From the NCBI GenBank assembly GCA_016181005.1, contig JACPAE010000001.1:182207-246206 (forward strand): DNA of 64,000 nt, written 5' to 3'. The position numbers and the translations under genes were made by a program. This document shows, piece after piece, positions 48,201 to 56,497 of this stretch. Source of the DNA: Candidatus Aenigmatarchaeota archaeon. Its GTDB lineage: Archaea > Aenigmatarchaeota > Aenigmatarchaeia > CG10238-14 > SCSR01. The notes beneath the pieces were generated by a model. That model did not search any database. It worked only from the letters and a program-made list of their open reading frames with translations, and was not told where the DNA came from. How positions within the stretch are numbered: position 1 is the first letter of the stretch; each line of letters begins with the position of its first letter.

Positions 48201-48465
48201 CTTGATTCGGATTTGCCAAATCCCTGCTCAAATGCGCGAAAGGATATATCAAAATCTTCTTGCACTTCACCTTGCCGAGAAAATTCTTCACATCATCTAT
48301 AGCCTTCTTCCCGACAGATTCGTCGTCACTGTCCTCAACTGAAACAAAGAGCACAACAACGTCTTTGAGCCTGTATTTTTTTTTGGTTACTTCCTCAGCC
48401 TGCTTTATCTCCCTTTTAGTCGGCTCGTATTCGATAAAGTCAGCATGAGACTGCAAAATACGCAT
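48118..48465 (-). CDS. ThrRS N-terminal editing domain, separate frame
   Basis: 115 aa. MRILQSHADFIEYEPTKREI, then VVVLFVSVEDSDDESVGKKAIDDV and ILIYPFAHLSRDLANPN are the archaeal ThrRS editing domain (D-Tyr-tRNA deacylase-like fold), which removes Ser from tRNA-Thr. After about residue 90 the frame reads out-of-phase through the catalytic gene (83-nt overlap). The roughly 30-residue linker that normally ends in APFGWYK is missing from the DNA, and the catalytic part is in the +1 frame. Confidence 0.82.
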   Translation of the reverse strand: MRILQSHADFIEYEPTKREIKQAEEVTKKKYRLKDVVVLFVSVEDSDDESVGKKAIDDVKNFLGKVKCKKILIYPFAHLSRDLANPNQVAHQSQGTSSGRDSKNLFEERGEIWEG

Positions 48466-48517
48466 AAAGCATCAAAAGTAATTAGTTTTTATAAGTTTAT
48501 GAAATATTAGCAATTAA

Positions 48518-48590
48518 AGCCCCGTCGTCTAGTGGTCAAGGATACGAGACTCTGGATCTCGGGACATCGGTTCGAATCCGATCGGGGCTA
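48518..48590 (+). tRNA. tRNA-Gln(CTG)
   Basis: 73 nt, no intron. Acceptor AGCCCCG/CGGGGCT with A73, anticodon stem CGAGA/TCTCG, loop CTCTGGA (anticodon CTG), T-arm ATCGG-ttcgaat-CCGAT. TATA-like tttttataag lies about 28 nt upstream. The 3' CCA is not encoded. Confidence 0.95.
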
Positions 48591-48625
48591 CTTAGTTATT
48601 AAAACAATGATTAGAATGTAACTAA

Positions 48626-49369
48626 TCACTGAACACCAATAGGCAATACCTTAATTTGTGCAGGGACACGATCTGCAAATTCTTTTCTTACCATATTACC
48701 TTCATCTGCTACAAGCGGTCTTCCAAGGGCATCATACCTGCCAGAATTAGCCGCGACAGAATAGTCCACACAGTTCGAAACAGGATTCAGAACTGGATCA
48801 AGTCCTTTTTGCCATTCTGAACAGTATCCCCACAAATTAAATCCAGGAACTACTTTTATTTCAGAAGGTAAAATTCCAATTACTTCTCCGTATTGCGGGC
48901 GATTTGATTCTTGTCGCTTTTCTCGAATTACAGGGGACTGTTGTCCAGAAGGTTGTACAGGATATTCTGCAGAGCTGTTCATTTGTGATGTAATTGCAAT
49001 ACCTCCTACTAATGCAAGAAAGCCTAGAGCAGTAAGATGTCTTCTAACATGAAATCTATCCCAGTTCTCTCTAGCATAATCTAGAGCATCTCCAAGCGTA
49101 TATTCACCAGGTATTCTAAGCCTCCTTTTTTGATAAGTATACAAGCCATCTAAGACAATTCCGTTTTGTAAAGCTTCTCTAACTTGGTTTCTTCTTTCCC
49201 CGTTTCCTAATACACTATCAGGCTCTACTAAAGGCTCTTCTCCAGATTCTCCATACGCTCTTGATAAAGCGGCAATTTCCTCTGGAGGTATGCCAAAAAA
49301 TTTACGGTTTCCATACATTGCCAAACTTGCAAAGAATTGGCGTAAATTTCGTTTTCCTTCAAATTTCAT
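48626..49369 (-). CDS. Hypothetical single-pass membrane protein
   Basis: 247 aa. Cytosolic N-terminal half, one transmembrane helix (HLTALGFLALVGGIAITSQM, about 110-129), a Pro/Gln-rich linker, and a C-terminal module IKVVPGFNLWGYCSEW, NCVDYSVAANSGRYDALGRPLVADEGNMV that loosely resembles a LysM-type pattern. No certain family. AT-rich, between tRNA-Gln and a small coiled-coil gene. Confidence 0.48.
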   Translation of the reverse strand: MKFEGKRNLRQFFASLAMYGNRKFFGIPPEEIAALSRAYGESGEEPLVEPDSVLGNGERRNQVREALQNGIVLDGLYTYQKRRLRIPGEYTLGDALDYARENWDRFHVRRHLTALGFLALVGGIAITSQMNSSAEYPVQPSGQQSPVIREKRQESNRPQYGEVIGILPSEIKVVPGFNLWGYCSEWQKGLDPVLNPVSNCVDYSVAANSGRYDALGRPLVADEGNMVRKEFADRVPAQIKVLPIGVQ

Positions 49370-49388
49370 TTACCCACCTGTTATATCA

Positions 49389-49595
49389 CTACCGTCTCTT
49401 TCTCCTGTTACTGCCTAGTTTAACTTCATTTAGTCTTTGCTTTAAATAATTAATTCTGTTTTGGAGGAACTGCATCTCCTTGACGCTTCTAGCAAAAAAC
49501 AATGATTGCTGGGCATCGACCAACTGGTCTTTCAAGAACTCGTTATGGCCTTCGATTAGGCCGTTTCCAATCTTGCCTCTAAAGCCGTTTGACAT
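49389..49595 (-). CDS. Small coiled-coil hypothetical protein
   Basis: 68 aa. LKDQLVDAQQSLFFARSVKEMQFLQNRINYLKQRLNEVKL is a coiled coil, ending in a basic tail (GSNRRKRR). A TATA-like element (tatatagtg region near 49603) is upstream. Unknown function. Confidence 0.5.
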   Translation of the reverse strand: MSNGFRGKIGNGLIEGHNEFLKDQLVDAQQSLFFARSVKEMQFLQNRINYLKQRLNEVKLGSNRRKRR

Positions 49596-49715
49596 GTCAC
49601 TATATAGTAGTTACTGGTATATAAGCTTTTCGGTTTTCACTATTTAAAGGTAGCGAAATTTATTAATCGGGAAGTTACATGTCTAAAACTTAATCAAACG
49701 CTACAATAATAGTTT

Positions 49716-51137
49716 ATGGAGAAAGTCCTGCAGATTGTCCTGAAGAAAATCAGGCCCAAGGCATCTGACGAAAAAAGTCTGACAGAACTGGCTAAAAGAG
49801 CTGTGGAGCTGGCGAATGAAGTATCCAAAAAATACCACGCCAAGGCTATTCTGGCCGGCAGTCTAACTCGGGGCACATGGCTTCCAGGGAAAAGAGAATT
49901 CGATGTATTCGTTTTATTCCCTCCTGACCTGCCAGAAGACAAGCTGGAGGATTACGGTCTGGCCGTAGGCAAGGAAGTGGTAAAGAGGTTGAAGGGAAAG
50001 TTTTTCGTAGAATACGCGCAACATCCTTATACGTCGGGCATCGTCCAAGGAATAAGCATAGACATAGTGCCCTGCTATGAGGTCGAGTCTGCGGAAAAGA
50101 TAAAATCGGCAGTCGACAGGACGCCTTTCCATGTGAGATACATAGAGAAGAACCTGCCGTTGAAGCTGGCCGACGACGTGAGATTGTTGAAGCAGTTACT
50201 TTCGGCTAACAGGATATATGGGGCAGATGCAAAGACTCAGGGATTCTCCGGCTATGTCTCCGAATTGCTCGTAATTAAATACGGCGGATTCTCCAATGTT
50301 ATAAAGGCGACTTCAGCATGGCAGCCCGGCACGATCATTGACTTGGAAAACAGCTACAAGAAAGAGGATTACCAACAGCTCATCAGAAGTTTCAAGGGTA
50401 ACCCGCTGATTTTAATTGACCCGACCGACAAGAACAGGAATACAGCCTCCGCTTTGTCTGTGGAGAATTTTCTGAAATTCAAAAAGTTGGCCAAGAGTTT
50501 TATAGCAAAGCCTAATGCCAATTACTTCTTCGAAAGCAAGACCAAGCCATTAACTGGCAGGGAGCTTGAAAGGATACTGGCAGGAAGGAAGACGGAATTA
50601 ATTGTCGTAAAGTTCAAGCCGCCGAAAGTGGTCCCGGACATTCTTTGGCCTCAATTAAGAAGGTTCACTGAAAGACTTTCGAATATTCTGGAAGAAACCA
50701 AATACGAGTTTAAAGTTTTAAGAAGCGATTGTTATACCGACGAAAAGGATGTGGCAATTGCTTTGTTGGAAATGGAGATTTCGAAATTACCTCCTATTCA
50801 AAAAAGAATTGGGCCGAGCGTCTTTGATATTAAAGATGCATCAAGATTTTTGGAAAAATACAATCAACCTTTAGCAGGACCTTTTGTTGAGGATGATAAA
50901 TGGGTTGTTGAGATAAGAAGGAGGTTCGTTACTGCCCATGAGAAAGTCTCGGATAGTCTAAAGAACAAAGAAGATATTTTGAAAGCGAAGGGCGTACCGA
51001 ATTACATCGCCGCTCAGCTGGCCAAACGGTTTGAAATCGTATCCGATGGGGAAAAGCTTGTAAAATTGGCAAGCAAAAACAAGGAATTCGGAATTTTTCT
51101 TCGGAATTATTTCAAAAAGGACAAGCCTGCTTTATAA
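49716..51137 (+). CDS. cca: CCA-adding enzyme (archaeal class I tRNA nucleotidyltransferase)
   Basis: 473 aa, standard length. AGSLTRGTWLPGKREFDVFV (48-66) is the nucleotidyltransferase signature, with catalytic acids Glu61 and Asp63; the third is in GISIDIVPCYEV. The C-terminal tail, ending KNKEFGIFLRNYF, is typical. Adds or repairs the 3' CCA of tRNAs, which none of the tRNA genes here encode. RNase Z is two genes downstream. Confidence 0.95.
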   Translation: MEKVLQIVLKKIRPKASDEKSLTELAKRAVELANEVSKKYHAKAILAGSLTRGTWLPGKREFDVFVLFPPDLPEDKLEDYGLAVGKEVVKRLKGKFFVEYAQHPYTSGIVQGISIDIVPCYEVESAEKIKSAVDRTPFHVRYIEKNLPLKLADDVRLLKQLLSANRIYGADAKTQGFSGYVSELLVIKYGGFSNVIKATSAWQPGTIIDLENSYKKEDYQQLIRSFKGNPLILIDPTDKNRNTASALSVENFLKFKKLAKSFIAKPNANYFFESKTKPLTGRELERILAGRKTELIVVKFKPPKVVPDILWPQLRRFTERLSNILEETKYEFKVLRSDCYTDEKDVAIALLEMEISKLPPIQKRIGPSVFDIKDASRFLEKYNQPLAGPFVEDDKWVVEIRRRFVTAHEKVSDSLKNKEDILKAKGVPNYIAAQLAKRFEIVSDGEKLVKLASKNKEFGIFLRNYFKKDKPAL

Positions 51138-51349
51138 CCATTTCGTCTGTTTCCATTTCTTCCCCTCAATACAGTGTCCATAAGTCTTCTGCCTTCCATT
51201 GAGTCGATATCGTAATTCGTGCCACACTGCAGACAATCCAAGTAAAATCCATATTCATATCTCTCGGATTCAAGATACATGTCGCCGCGGCATTTCCCGC
51301 AGGCTTTAAATAACCACGTATTTCTTAGTTCGGACAGCCTGTAAGGCAT
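51107..51349 (-). CDS. Small zinc-ribbon protein
   Basis: 80 aa. FKACGKCRGDMYLESERYEYGFYLDCLQCGTNYDID is a CxxC...CxxC ribbon; C-terminus is basic (RGRNGNRRNG). Probably nucleic-acid-binding or a transcription-related ribbon. Its 3' end overlaps the convergent cca stop by 31 nt. Confidence 0.62.
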   Translation of the reverse strand: MPYRLSELRNTWLFKACGKCRGDMYLESERYEYGFYLDCLQCGTNYDIDSMEGRRLMDTVLRGRNGNRRNGYKAGLSFLK

Positions 51350-51384
51350 ATTGAATATTAAACCGTTAAGAATAAATTCATATT

Positions 51385-52308
51385 ATGCTGGAGATAACTT
51401 TCCTCGGCACTGTGTCGGGAATACCTACAAGAGACAGGAACCATTCAGCCATAATTTTCGAGCACTATACTGATACCAAATCGACATTGCTGTTCGACTG
51501 CGGCGAAGGGACACAGAAGCAGCTGATGCTGGCAGGGATAAACTTCATGGACATTGACAACATATTCATTTCCCACTGGCATGCCGACCACTTTGCAGGG
51601 CTGATTCCTTTAATCCAGACGATGAACATGGAAAAGAGGAGGAAAGAATTGAAGATATACGGGCCGGAGGCGGAGAGATTCGTAGCAGACATAATTGACT
51701 TGGGATACTTTGGTTTGAGGTTCCCGATAGAGGCAGTTAACGTGCCGTTCGAAGGCGATGAGATAACGACTATATTAGATGAGGAGAACTTTGAAGTTTG
51801 TTCAGTGCCAATGCTGCATACAGTTCCCAGCGCCGCTTATTGCTTCAAGGAAAAGGACACATGGAACATTGACTTGGGAAAGTTGAAAGAACACGGTCTG
51901 AAGCGCGGTGTTTGGCTGAAGAAATTGAAAAAACATAACGAGGCAGAGTACAAGGGGAAGAAAATAAAGATAGAGGACGTCTCAAACAAGAAGGAAGGCT
52001 TGAAGGTTGTTTATACAGGCGACACAAAGCCGAATGAAAATACAGTAAAAATTTCTGAGAATGCGGACATGCTTATCCATGACGGCACTTTTCTCGAGCT
52101 TGACGAGTCAAAGGGCAAATACCATGCAGATGTTGGCGAGGCTGCGAAGATTGCGGAAGAGGCTAACGTGAAAAAGCTTATACTAACCCACATCAGCAGG
52201 AGATATAACAAGGAGGACATCAAGGAGATGGAGGAGAAGGCAAAAAAAATATTTCCTCATACGACAATTGCACATGATATGATGAAGCTTACTTTGAAGA
52301 AAAACTGA
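51385..52308 (+). CDS. rnz: Ribonuclease Z (tRNA 3' processing endonuclease)
   Basis: 307 aa metallo-beta-lactamase enzyme. FLGTVSGIPTRDRNHS (usually FLGTGgavPt..R), FDCGEGTQKQLMLAG, HWHADH (64-69, zinc ligands), VVYTGDT and LTHISRRY are all present. It cuts the 3' trailer of pre-tRNAs so that CCA can be added, matching the nearby cca gene. Confidence 0.95.
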   Translation: MLEITFLGTVSGIPTRDRNHSAIIFEHYTDTKSTLLFDCGEGTQKQLMLAGINFMDIDNIFISHWHADHFAGLIPLIQTMNMEKRRKELKIYGPEAERFVADIIDLGYFGLRFPIEAVNVPFEGDEITTILDEENFEVCSVPMLHTVPSAAYCFKEKDTWNIDLGKLKEHGLKRGVWLKKLKKHNEAEYKGKKIKIEDVSNKKEGLKVVYTGDTKPNENTVKISENADMLIHDGTFLELDESKGKYHADVGEAAKIAEEANVKKLILTHISRRYNKEDIKEMEEKAKKIFPHTTIAHDMMKLTLKKN

Positions 52309-52310
52309 AA

Positions 52311-52619
52311 TTATTCTATATAAGCTGTTACTGAAGGAATTCCTAAGAATCTTTCCGTCCTTTCTCTAATCTTAACTTTAGCACCAATTGGATAAGGAAA
52401 ATACCTTGCATTATACACTTCTATAACTCTTCCGTCTTCTCCTATTATTTTATAACTATAGCCGGAATAGGTGGGAGTGGCTGCTAGATTAAAACCTCTA
52501 AACTCTGGTCCACCCAAGTCTGGAATAGGAAGTAGTGTATCACTACGGTTGATTACTTCTCCCGTGTATGTTAGCTCTTCCGTCCCGAAAAGTCTTCTGA
52601 CTATATTCCAATCAACCAT
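52311..52619 (-). CDS. Hypothetical protein
   Basis: 102 aa. GFNLAATPTYSGYSYKIIGEDGRVIEVYNARYFPYPIGAKVKIRERTERFLGIPSVTAYIE reads as a beta-barrel-like (OB/SH3) unit but is not recognised. Convergent with rnz (2 nt gap) and AT-rich like the other ORFans. Confidence 0.45.
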   Translation of the reverse strand: MVDWNIVRRLFGTEELTYTGEVINRSDTLLPIPDLGGPEFRGFNLAATPTYSGYSYKIIGEDGRVIEVYNARYFPYPIGAKVKIRERTERFLGIPSVTAYIE

Positions 52620-52671
52620 AATCTTAAAGTGAACGAACAGTTATTTAAAGCGCGCACTTGTATGAATATCT

Positions 52672-53187
52672 ATGAACTGGGTGATGGTTGGTTTTGTCGT
52701 AGCAGCTATAGTCATTTATTCCTTGGTGTACTTGACCAATCCCAAAAACGTAAAAACTGCTTTCAATGCAACTATTTATCAATTATTCCACCCAAGCGAA
52801 GGTTTCATGTACCTGATAATAGCGGCATTTTTCATCTCAAGCATGCTGATACTCATCCTGCCCAAAGAGCAGATTGTGTCTTGGATAGGCAGGGAGTCGG
52901 GCTGGAAGGGGTTAACCATAGGCGCTGGGCTCGGTGCTGTGACGCCAGGCGGGCCTTTCCTGACATTCCCTATTTTGGTGGCGTTCACGCAGTCTGGAGC
53001 AGGTGTTGGCGCCATAATATCATATCTGACGTCATGGTCCCTCCTAGGCGTGCATAGAGTTTTGGCATGGGAAGTTCCTTTCTTAGGCTGGAAGTTCGTC
53101 CTGGTGAGATTAGCCGTGTCGCTGCTAGTGCCGATAGTTCTGGGCTTCTTGGGGCAATGGCTTTATGATGCGTTGAGATTAGAGTAA
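52672..53187 (+). CDS. Predicted permease (ArsP/DUF318-like)
   Basis: 171 aa, five membrane helices. SEGFMYLIIAAFFISSMLILILPKEQIVSWIGRESGWKGLTIGAGLGAVTPGGPFLTFPILVAF matches the permease half-module, with the conserved GAxTPGGPFxxFPI loop. Shorter than full ArsP (about 300 aa), so it may function as a dimer. Substrate unknown. Confidence 0.72.
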   Translation: MNWVMVGFVVAAIVIYSLVYLTNPKNVKTAFNATIYQLFHPSEGFMYLIIAAFFISSMLILILPKEQIVSWIGRESGWKGLTIGAGLGAVTPGGPFLTFPILVAFTQSGAGVGAIISYLTSWSLLGVHRVLAWEVPFLGWKFVLVRLAVSLLVPIVLGFLGQWLYDALRLE

Positions 53188-53192
53188 GCCGG

Positions 53193-53861
53193 TCAGCATT
53201 CATTACCATTCCGTATGCCAAACCTGCTAAAATCAGGAATGTTGCCCCTAGTAAAATATTTGAAAGCAGTTTCCCCAGGTCTTGTAAACAGTATTTTACC
53301 ATCGTACCCGTCAACAAAGAGCAGTTCTGTATAAGGAGGTTCGTTCCCCCTAAGTTCAACCCTTTGTATGACTAGATCCAGATAATTATCGTCGTTTGCA
53401 CGCACAACATAAGATGGCAGATGATAGTAAGGCTCACCATATACACCGCCTCCAAATTCCGCCAGACTTTTTATTTTCATTGTGCCATTTGCCGATGTAA
53501 CACTGAAGACAGTTTTGCCTTCATAACCGCCTGTTACAAATGTTGCCCTGCCCGGCTGGTAATTCACACACCGGGCCCACTTATAGAGGGCATTCTCAGG
53601 TTCTTGAAGGAACCTTTTAATGTCATTTAATTCGCGTTCGTCTGCCGGGCTTATTGTGGGGCTTATTGTGATTTGTTGGGTTGCAGAAGTAGTTGGAGAC
53701 GCCTGCGCAGTTATTTGAGGTTGCGAGTGTCTAGTTGGTGCGTCACGCAATCTTCCAGACAAACTTGACGCGACCGCAAAAAACATCCCCAGAGAAAGCA
53801 CTCCAATAATTGCTAACATTTCCAGTATGTTATCCTTGTTGACGTACTTTCCAATAGGCAT
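53193..53861 (-). CDS. Membrane-anchored hypothetical protein
   Basis: 222 aa. N-terminal transmembrane helix (EMLAIIGVLSLGMFFAVASSL), a Ser/Thr/Gln-rich linker (HSQPQITAQASPTTSAT), then a beta-rich extracellular domain (LDLVIQRVELRGNEPPYTELLFVDGYDGKILFT). No known family. Convergent with the permease gene. Confidence 0.52.
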   Translation of the reverse strand: MPIGKYVNKDNILEMLAIIGVLSLGMFFAVASSLSGRLRDAPTRHSQPQITAQASPTTSATQQITISPTISPADERELNDIKRFLQEPENALYKWARCVNYQPGRATFVTGGYEGKTVFSVTSANGTMKIKSLAEFGGGVYGEPYYHLPSYVVRANDDNYLDLVIQRVELRGNEPPYTELLFVDGYDGKILFTRPGETAFKYFTRGNIPDFSRFGIRNGNEC

Positions 53862-53917
53862 GGCCGATCCCTAAACCTAAAGTGGAAACCAACTTTTATA
53901 AATGGTTGGAATATGGC

Positions 53918-54601
53918 TTAATTAACATGTCTGAGCAGTTTAATGCAGTAATTCTTATCTTTTAAAATTTTACAAACAGATAATGGTACATAATAGAAGA
54001 TACCTTTACTTAATTTTCCCCATCTTACACGAACTGAATAGTGTTTAGTTAATTTACATTCGTCCACTAAATATGACATCAAATCTTCATAGTGATATTG
54101 CCAAATAACTCCAGTCTTACCTTTTCTGATAGACCCGTCTCCATCTATCAAACCAGATAAAAATGCAAAGATTTCTTTTGGTCTGTAAGTTCCGTCCTTC
54201 GGAGGAAATTCGTCATGCAAAATTTTAGAATAAACACGTATTACAGTACTTCCTCTATAGAGAGAAATAGTAGGTTTTAATCCTATTTTTTGTAACAATT
54301 CTATAACTCTTTGCGATATATCTTTGTCCCTAGAATGGTCCAAACCAAATTTTATTGTATACTGGTGTTTTTCTTTGAATTTACATCCGTCGGCATAATA
54401 AAGACCTAATAACCATTCTAGTTCCCACTCCGATAATCTATCAAGATATATTTGTTTAATTCTAGTTCTACTCCTTTTGTAATAGCTGATTAAAGACTTT
54501 CCTACCCTAACTCCAAATTTCTTATAAATAGCACTAGCTAATTCTGAATAGCTTAATTCCTCACTTTTTATAAATTCTACAACTTCTTTTGGGTGCATCA
54601 T
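53918..54601 (-). CDS. LAGLIDADG homing endonuclease-like protein
   Basis: 227 aa, free-standing. An N-terminal HTH-like segment (EELSYSELASAIYKKFGVRVGKSLISYYKRS), then two LAGLIDADG motifs: WLLGLYYADG (63-72) and FLSGLIDGDG (147-156), each keeping the catalytic Asp. AT-rich. It lies directly downstream of tRNA-Ile(UAU), which carries an intron, and its target could be an intron-bearing locus, but the gene is outside any intron visible here. Confidence 0.85.
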   Translation of the reverse strand: MMHPKEVVEFIKSEELSYSELASAIYKKFGVRVGKSLISYYKRSRTRIKQIYLDRLSEWELEWLLGLYYADGCKFKEKHQYTIKFGLDHSRDKDISQRVIELLQKIGLKPTISLYRGSTVIRVYSKILHDEFPPKDGTYRPKEIFAFLSGLIDGDGSIRKGKTGVIWQYHYEDLMSYLVDECKLTKHYSVRVRWGKLSKGIFYYVPLSVCKILKDKNYCIKLLRHVN

Positions 54602-54674
54602 GATAACACCAAATACAATGTCTGTATACTAGAAGTAATAAAGTTAATCCGAGTTCATTTCCCCAGACGTTTAA

Positions 54675-54774
54675 TGGACCGGGAGAGATTTGAACTCTCG
54701 TCCCCCTGCTTTCTTAGATATACGGAGCAAAGTCGTATAAGACAGGTGCTCCAACCAGACTAAGCTACCGGTCC
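54675..54774 (-). tRNA. tRNA-Ile(TAT) with 25-nt intron
   Basis: Acceptor GGACCGG/CCGGTCC, A73; T8 A9; D-stem GCTT/GAGC; anticodon stem CCTGT/GCAGG; T-arm GAGAG-ttcaaat-CTCTC. The body closely matches archaeal tRNA-Ile. Intron 54711-54735 at canonical 37/38: CTTA pairs with TAAG, bulges TA^C and AA^A. The mature loop is CTTATAA, anticodon UAU (54737-54739), which reads AUA directly instead of the usual agmatidine-modified CAU. Total 75 + 25 nt. Confidence 0.88.
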
Positions 54775-54810
54775 ATGTATTTATATCATTGTGCAATCGA
54801 TTTATTAATT

Positions 54811-55719
54811 ATGTTCGATAAGACCATCTTGATAAACAAGGTAATAAATGCCCTGCAGGACAACGGCTACGAGACTTTTGTCACTCACGGCTCTTTCGAC
54901 ATTGTCGCAAGGCAGGACAGGCTGATTCTGATAAAGACTCTGATGAACATAGACAGCCTTGAAGAGTCGCATGCAATGGACTTGAAAGCTGTTTCCTATT
55001 TTCTGTCAGCCCACCCTTTCATAGTTTCAATCAAAAACAACCGGGAGCATCTGAATGATGAGACAGTCTATTCAAGGTTCGACGTGCCTGTCGTCACGCC
55101 CAAATTAATGAGGGTAATGCTAGAAGACGACGAATTGGTAGTCTCGCACTCTTCAAAGGGAAGGCACACGCAGGAAATCAACACTTTTACCTTGAAGGAG
55201 AAAAGGAAGGAATTGGGCTATACCTTGCAAGTTCTTGCAAAGCAGATCGGGATTTCCAAGAAGGCGATGTACGAGATTGAAAAGAAGAGGGTGAATCCGC
55301 AGAGAGAGAATGCACATGCATTAGAGCGGCTGTTGGGAACAGAGCTGGCATTGCCATATGAGATGAAATTTGAAGAGCCTACCTATATCAGGCCAAAAAC
55401 AGTTTTCCAGAAGATTGTCAGCAGGGAGTTCGCAAGGCTGGGAATAGACAATTCAACTGTCAGGTCAGCGCCCTTCGAAATTATCGGAAGGGAAAGTTTC
55501 TCTATTATCACCAATTTGTCAACAACACCTTCAGAGATTAAAAAGGAGATTGAAGAAGTGAGGGGTCTGGCAAATGTGTTCTCGTCAAAGACAGTTCTTA
55601 TTTCCAAGAGATATGTGAGGACTTGTGTCGAGGGCATACCTGTCGTCTCGGAGCAGGAACTGTCAGAGTTGCAGTCGTCGAAAGAGCTGTCCGAAATTAT
55701 AGATGAAAGGACTTACTAA
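54811..55719 (+). CDS. Archaeal HTH-type transcription regulator (COG1395-like)
   Basis: 302 aa from ATG 54811; an upstream ATG at 54775 abuts the divergent tRNA and is unlikely. N-terminal domain (TILINKVINALQDNGYETFVTHGSFDIVARQ) resembles the endonuclease-like fold of this family, then a lambda-repressor-type HTH: LKEKRKELGYTLQVLAKQIGISKKAMYEIEKKRVNPQRENAHALERLLG (about 133-181), then a C-terminal domain. Conserved across archaea, target unknown. Confidence 0.85.
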   Translation: MFDKTILINKVINALQDNGYETFVTHGSFDIVARQDRLILIKTLMNIDSLEESHAMDLKAVSYFLSAHPFIVSIKNNREHLNDETVYSRFDVPVVTPKLMRVMLEDDELVVSHSSKGRHTQEINTFTLKEKRKELGYTLQVLAKQIGISKKAMYEIEKKRVNPQRENAHALERLLGTELALPYEMKFEEPTYIRPKTVFQKIVSREFARLGIDNSTVRSAPFEIIGRESFSIITNLSTTPSEIKKEIEEVRGLANVFSSKTVLISKRYVRTCVEGIPVVSEQELSELQSSKELSEIIDERTY

Positions 55720-55778
55720 AGAAGAAAAATCCTATCAACTAGCAACAATTAAATAGTTGATGTTTAAATGAGTTACTT

Positions 55779-56372
55779 ATGGACAGATTTAATCCAGAAC
55801 AATTTCCTTATTTGCTGAAGTTGCTTGAACTGCACGGTGGCAACTACCCTATTGCTATAGGTATGTATTACGGTTTGGCTAGAGTTATAGGAACATATCC
55901 TAGAAGGTCGAAAGTTTTAACGCCTGATGGTATACGAGAAGTGGTCACTGGTAGTGACATTGAAGTCAAAAATTGGATTGATGCTACTTTACAAGATCGC
56001 ATAGCTGAGATAGGAGTAACTGCATTAACTGGGACTCTCTTGAATAGAAGTTATCCACAGTCTCAATTTGAAAGAGAATTAAGAAGATTGGTAGAAGTAA
56101 ATAGACAAACTAAATCCAAAGTTTTAACCTTTTACCTAACACATGATGGAATGATTTATTATAAAACTGTTCCATACAACCCATCCCGCGTTAGCATGTT
56201 TAGAGTTTCACAAGAAGAAATTCAAGATGCTGAACATGTAATAAAAACAATTAAAGTCGCTGAGTACTTTCCTAAGAGGGATGATGCAGGGGGTCTAATT
56301 AGTGAAGATGGTTATGTGATAGATACCCCAGTTTTCGAAAGCAAATTTGGCGAATTAAAATTACAAGAATGA
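55779..56372 (+). CDS. Hypothetical protein
   Basis: 197 aa. Helical N-terminus (NPEQFPYLLKLLELHGGNYPIAIGMYYGLARVIGTY), then ILVTFYLTHDGMIYYKT-like strands and helices. Not recognised. AT-rich ORFan; TATA-like gtttaaat 25 nt upstream of ATG 55779 suggests a leaderless mRNA. Confidence 0.5.
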   Translation: MDRFNPEQFPYLLKLLELHGGNYPIAIGMYYGLARVIGTYPRRSKVLTPDGIREVVTGSDIEVKNWIDATLQDRIAEIGVTALTGTLLNRSYPQSQFERELRRLVEVNRQTKSKVLTFYLTHDGMIYYKTVPYNPSRVSMFRVSQEEIQDAEHVIKTIKVAEYFPKRDDAGGLISEDGYVIDTPVFESKFGELKLQE

Positions 56373-56497
56373 TTTTTAGATTGTCAATCGGCTTGCAACA
56401 GTTAAATTTTCAACCTTTCCTACAACAGAACCTAAAACCGTAAAACTTAAATATGTGTATGTAGGTATATCTTATCTGTTAGTTTATTTGGTGAACC

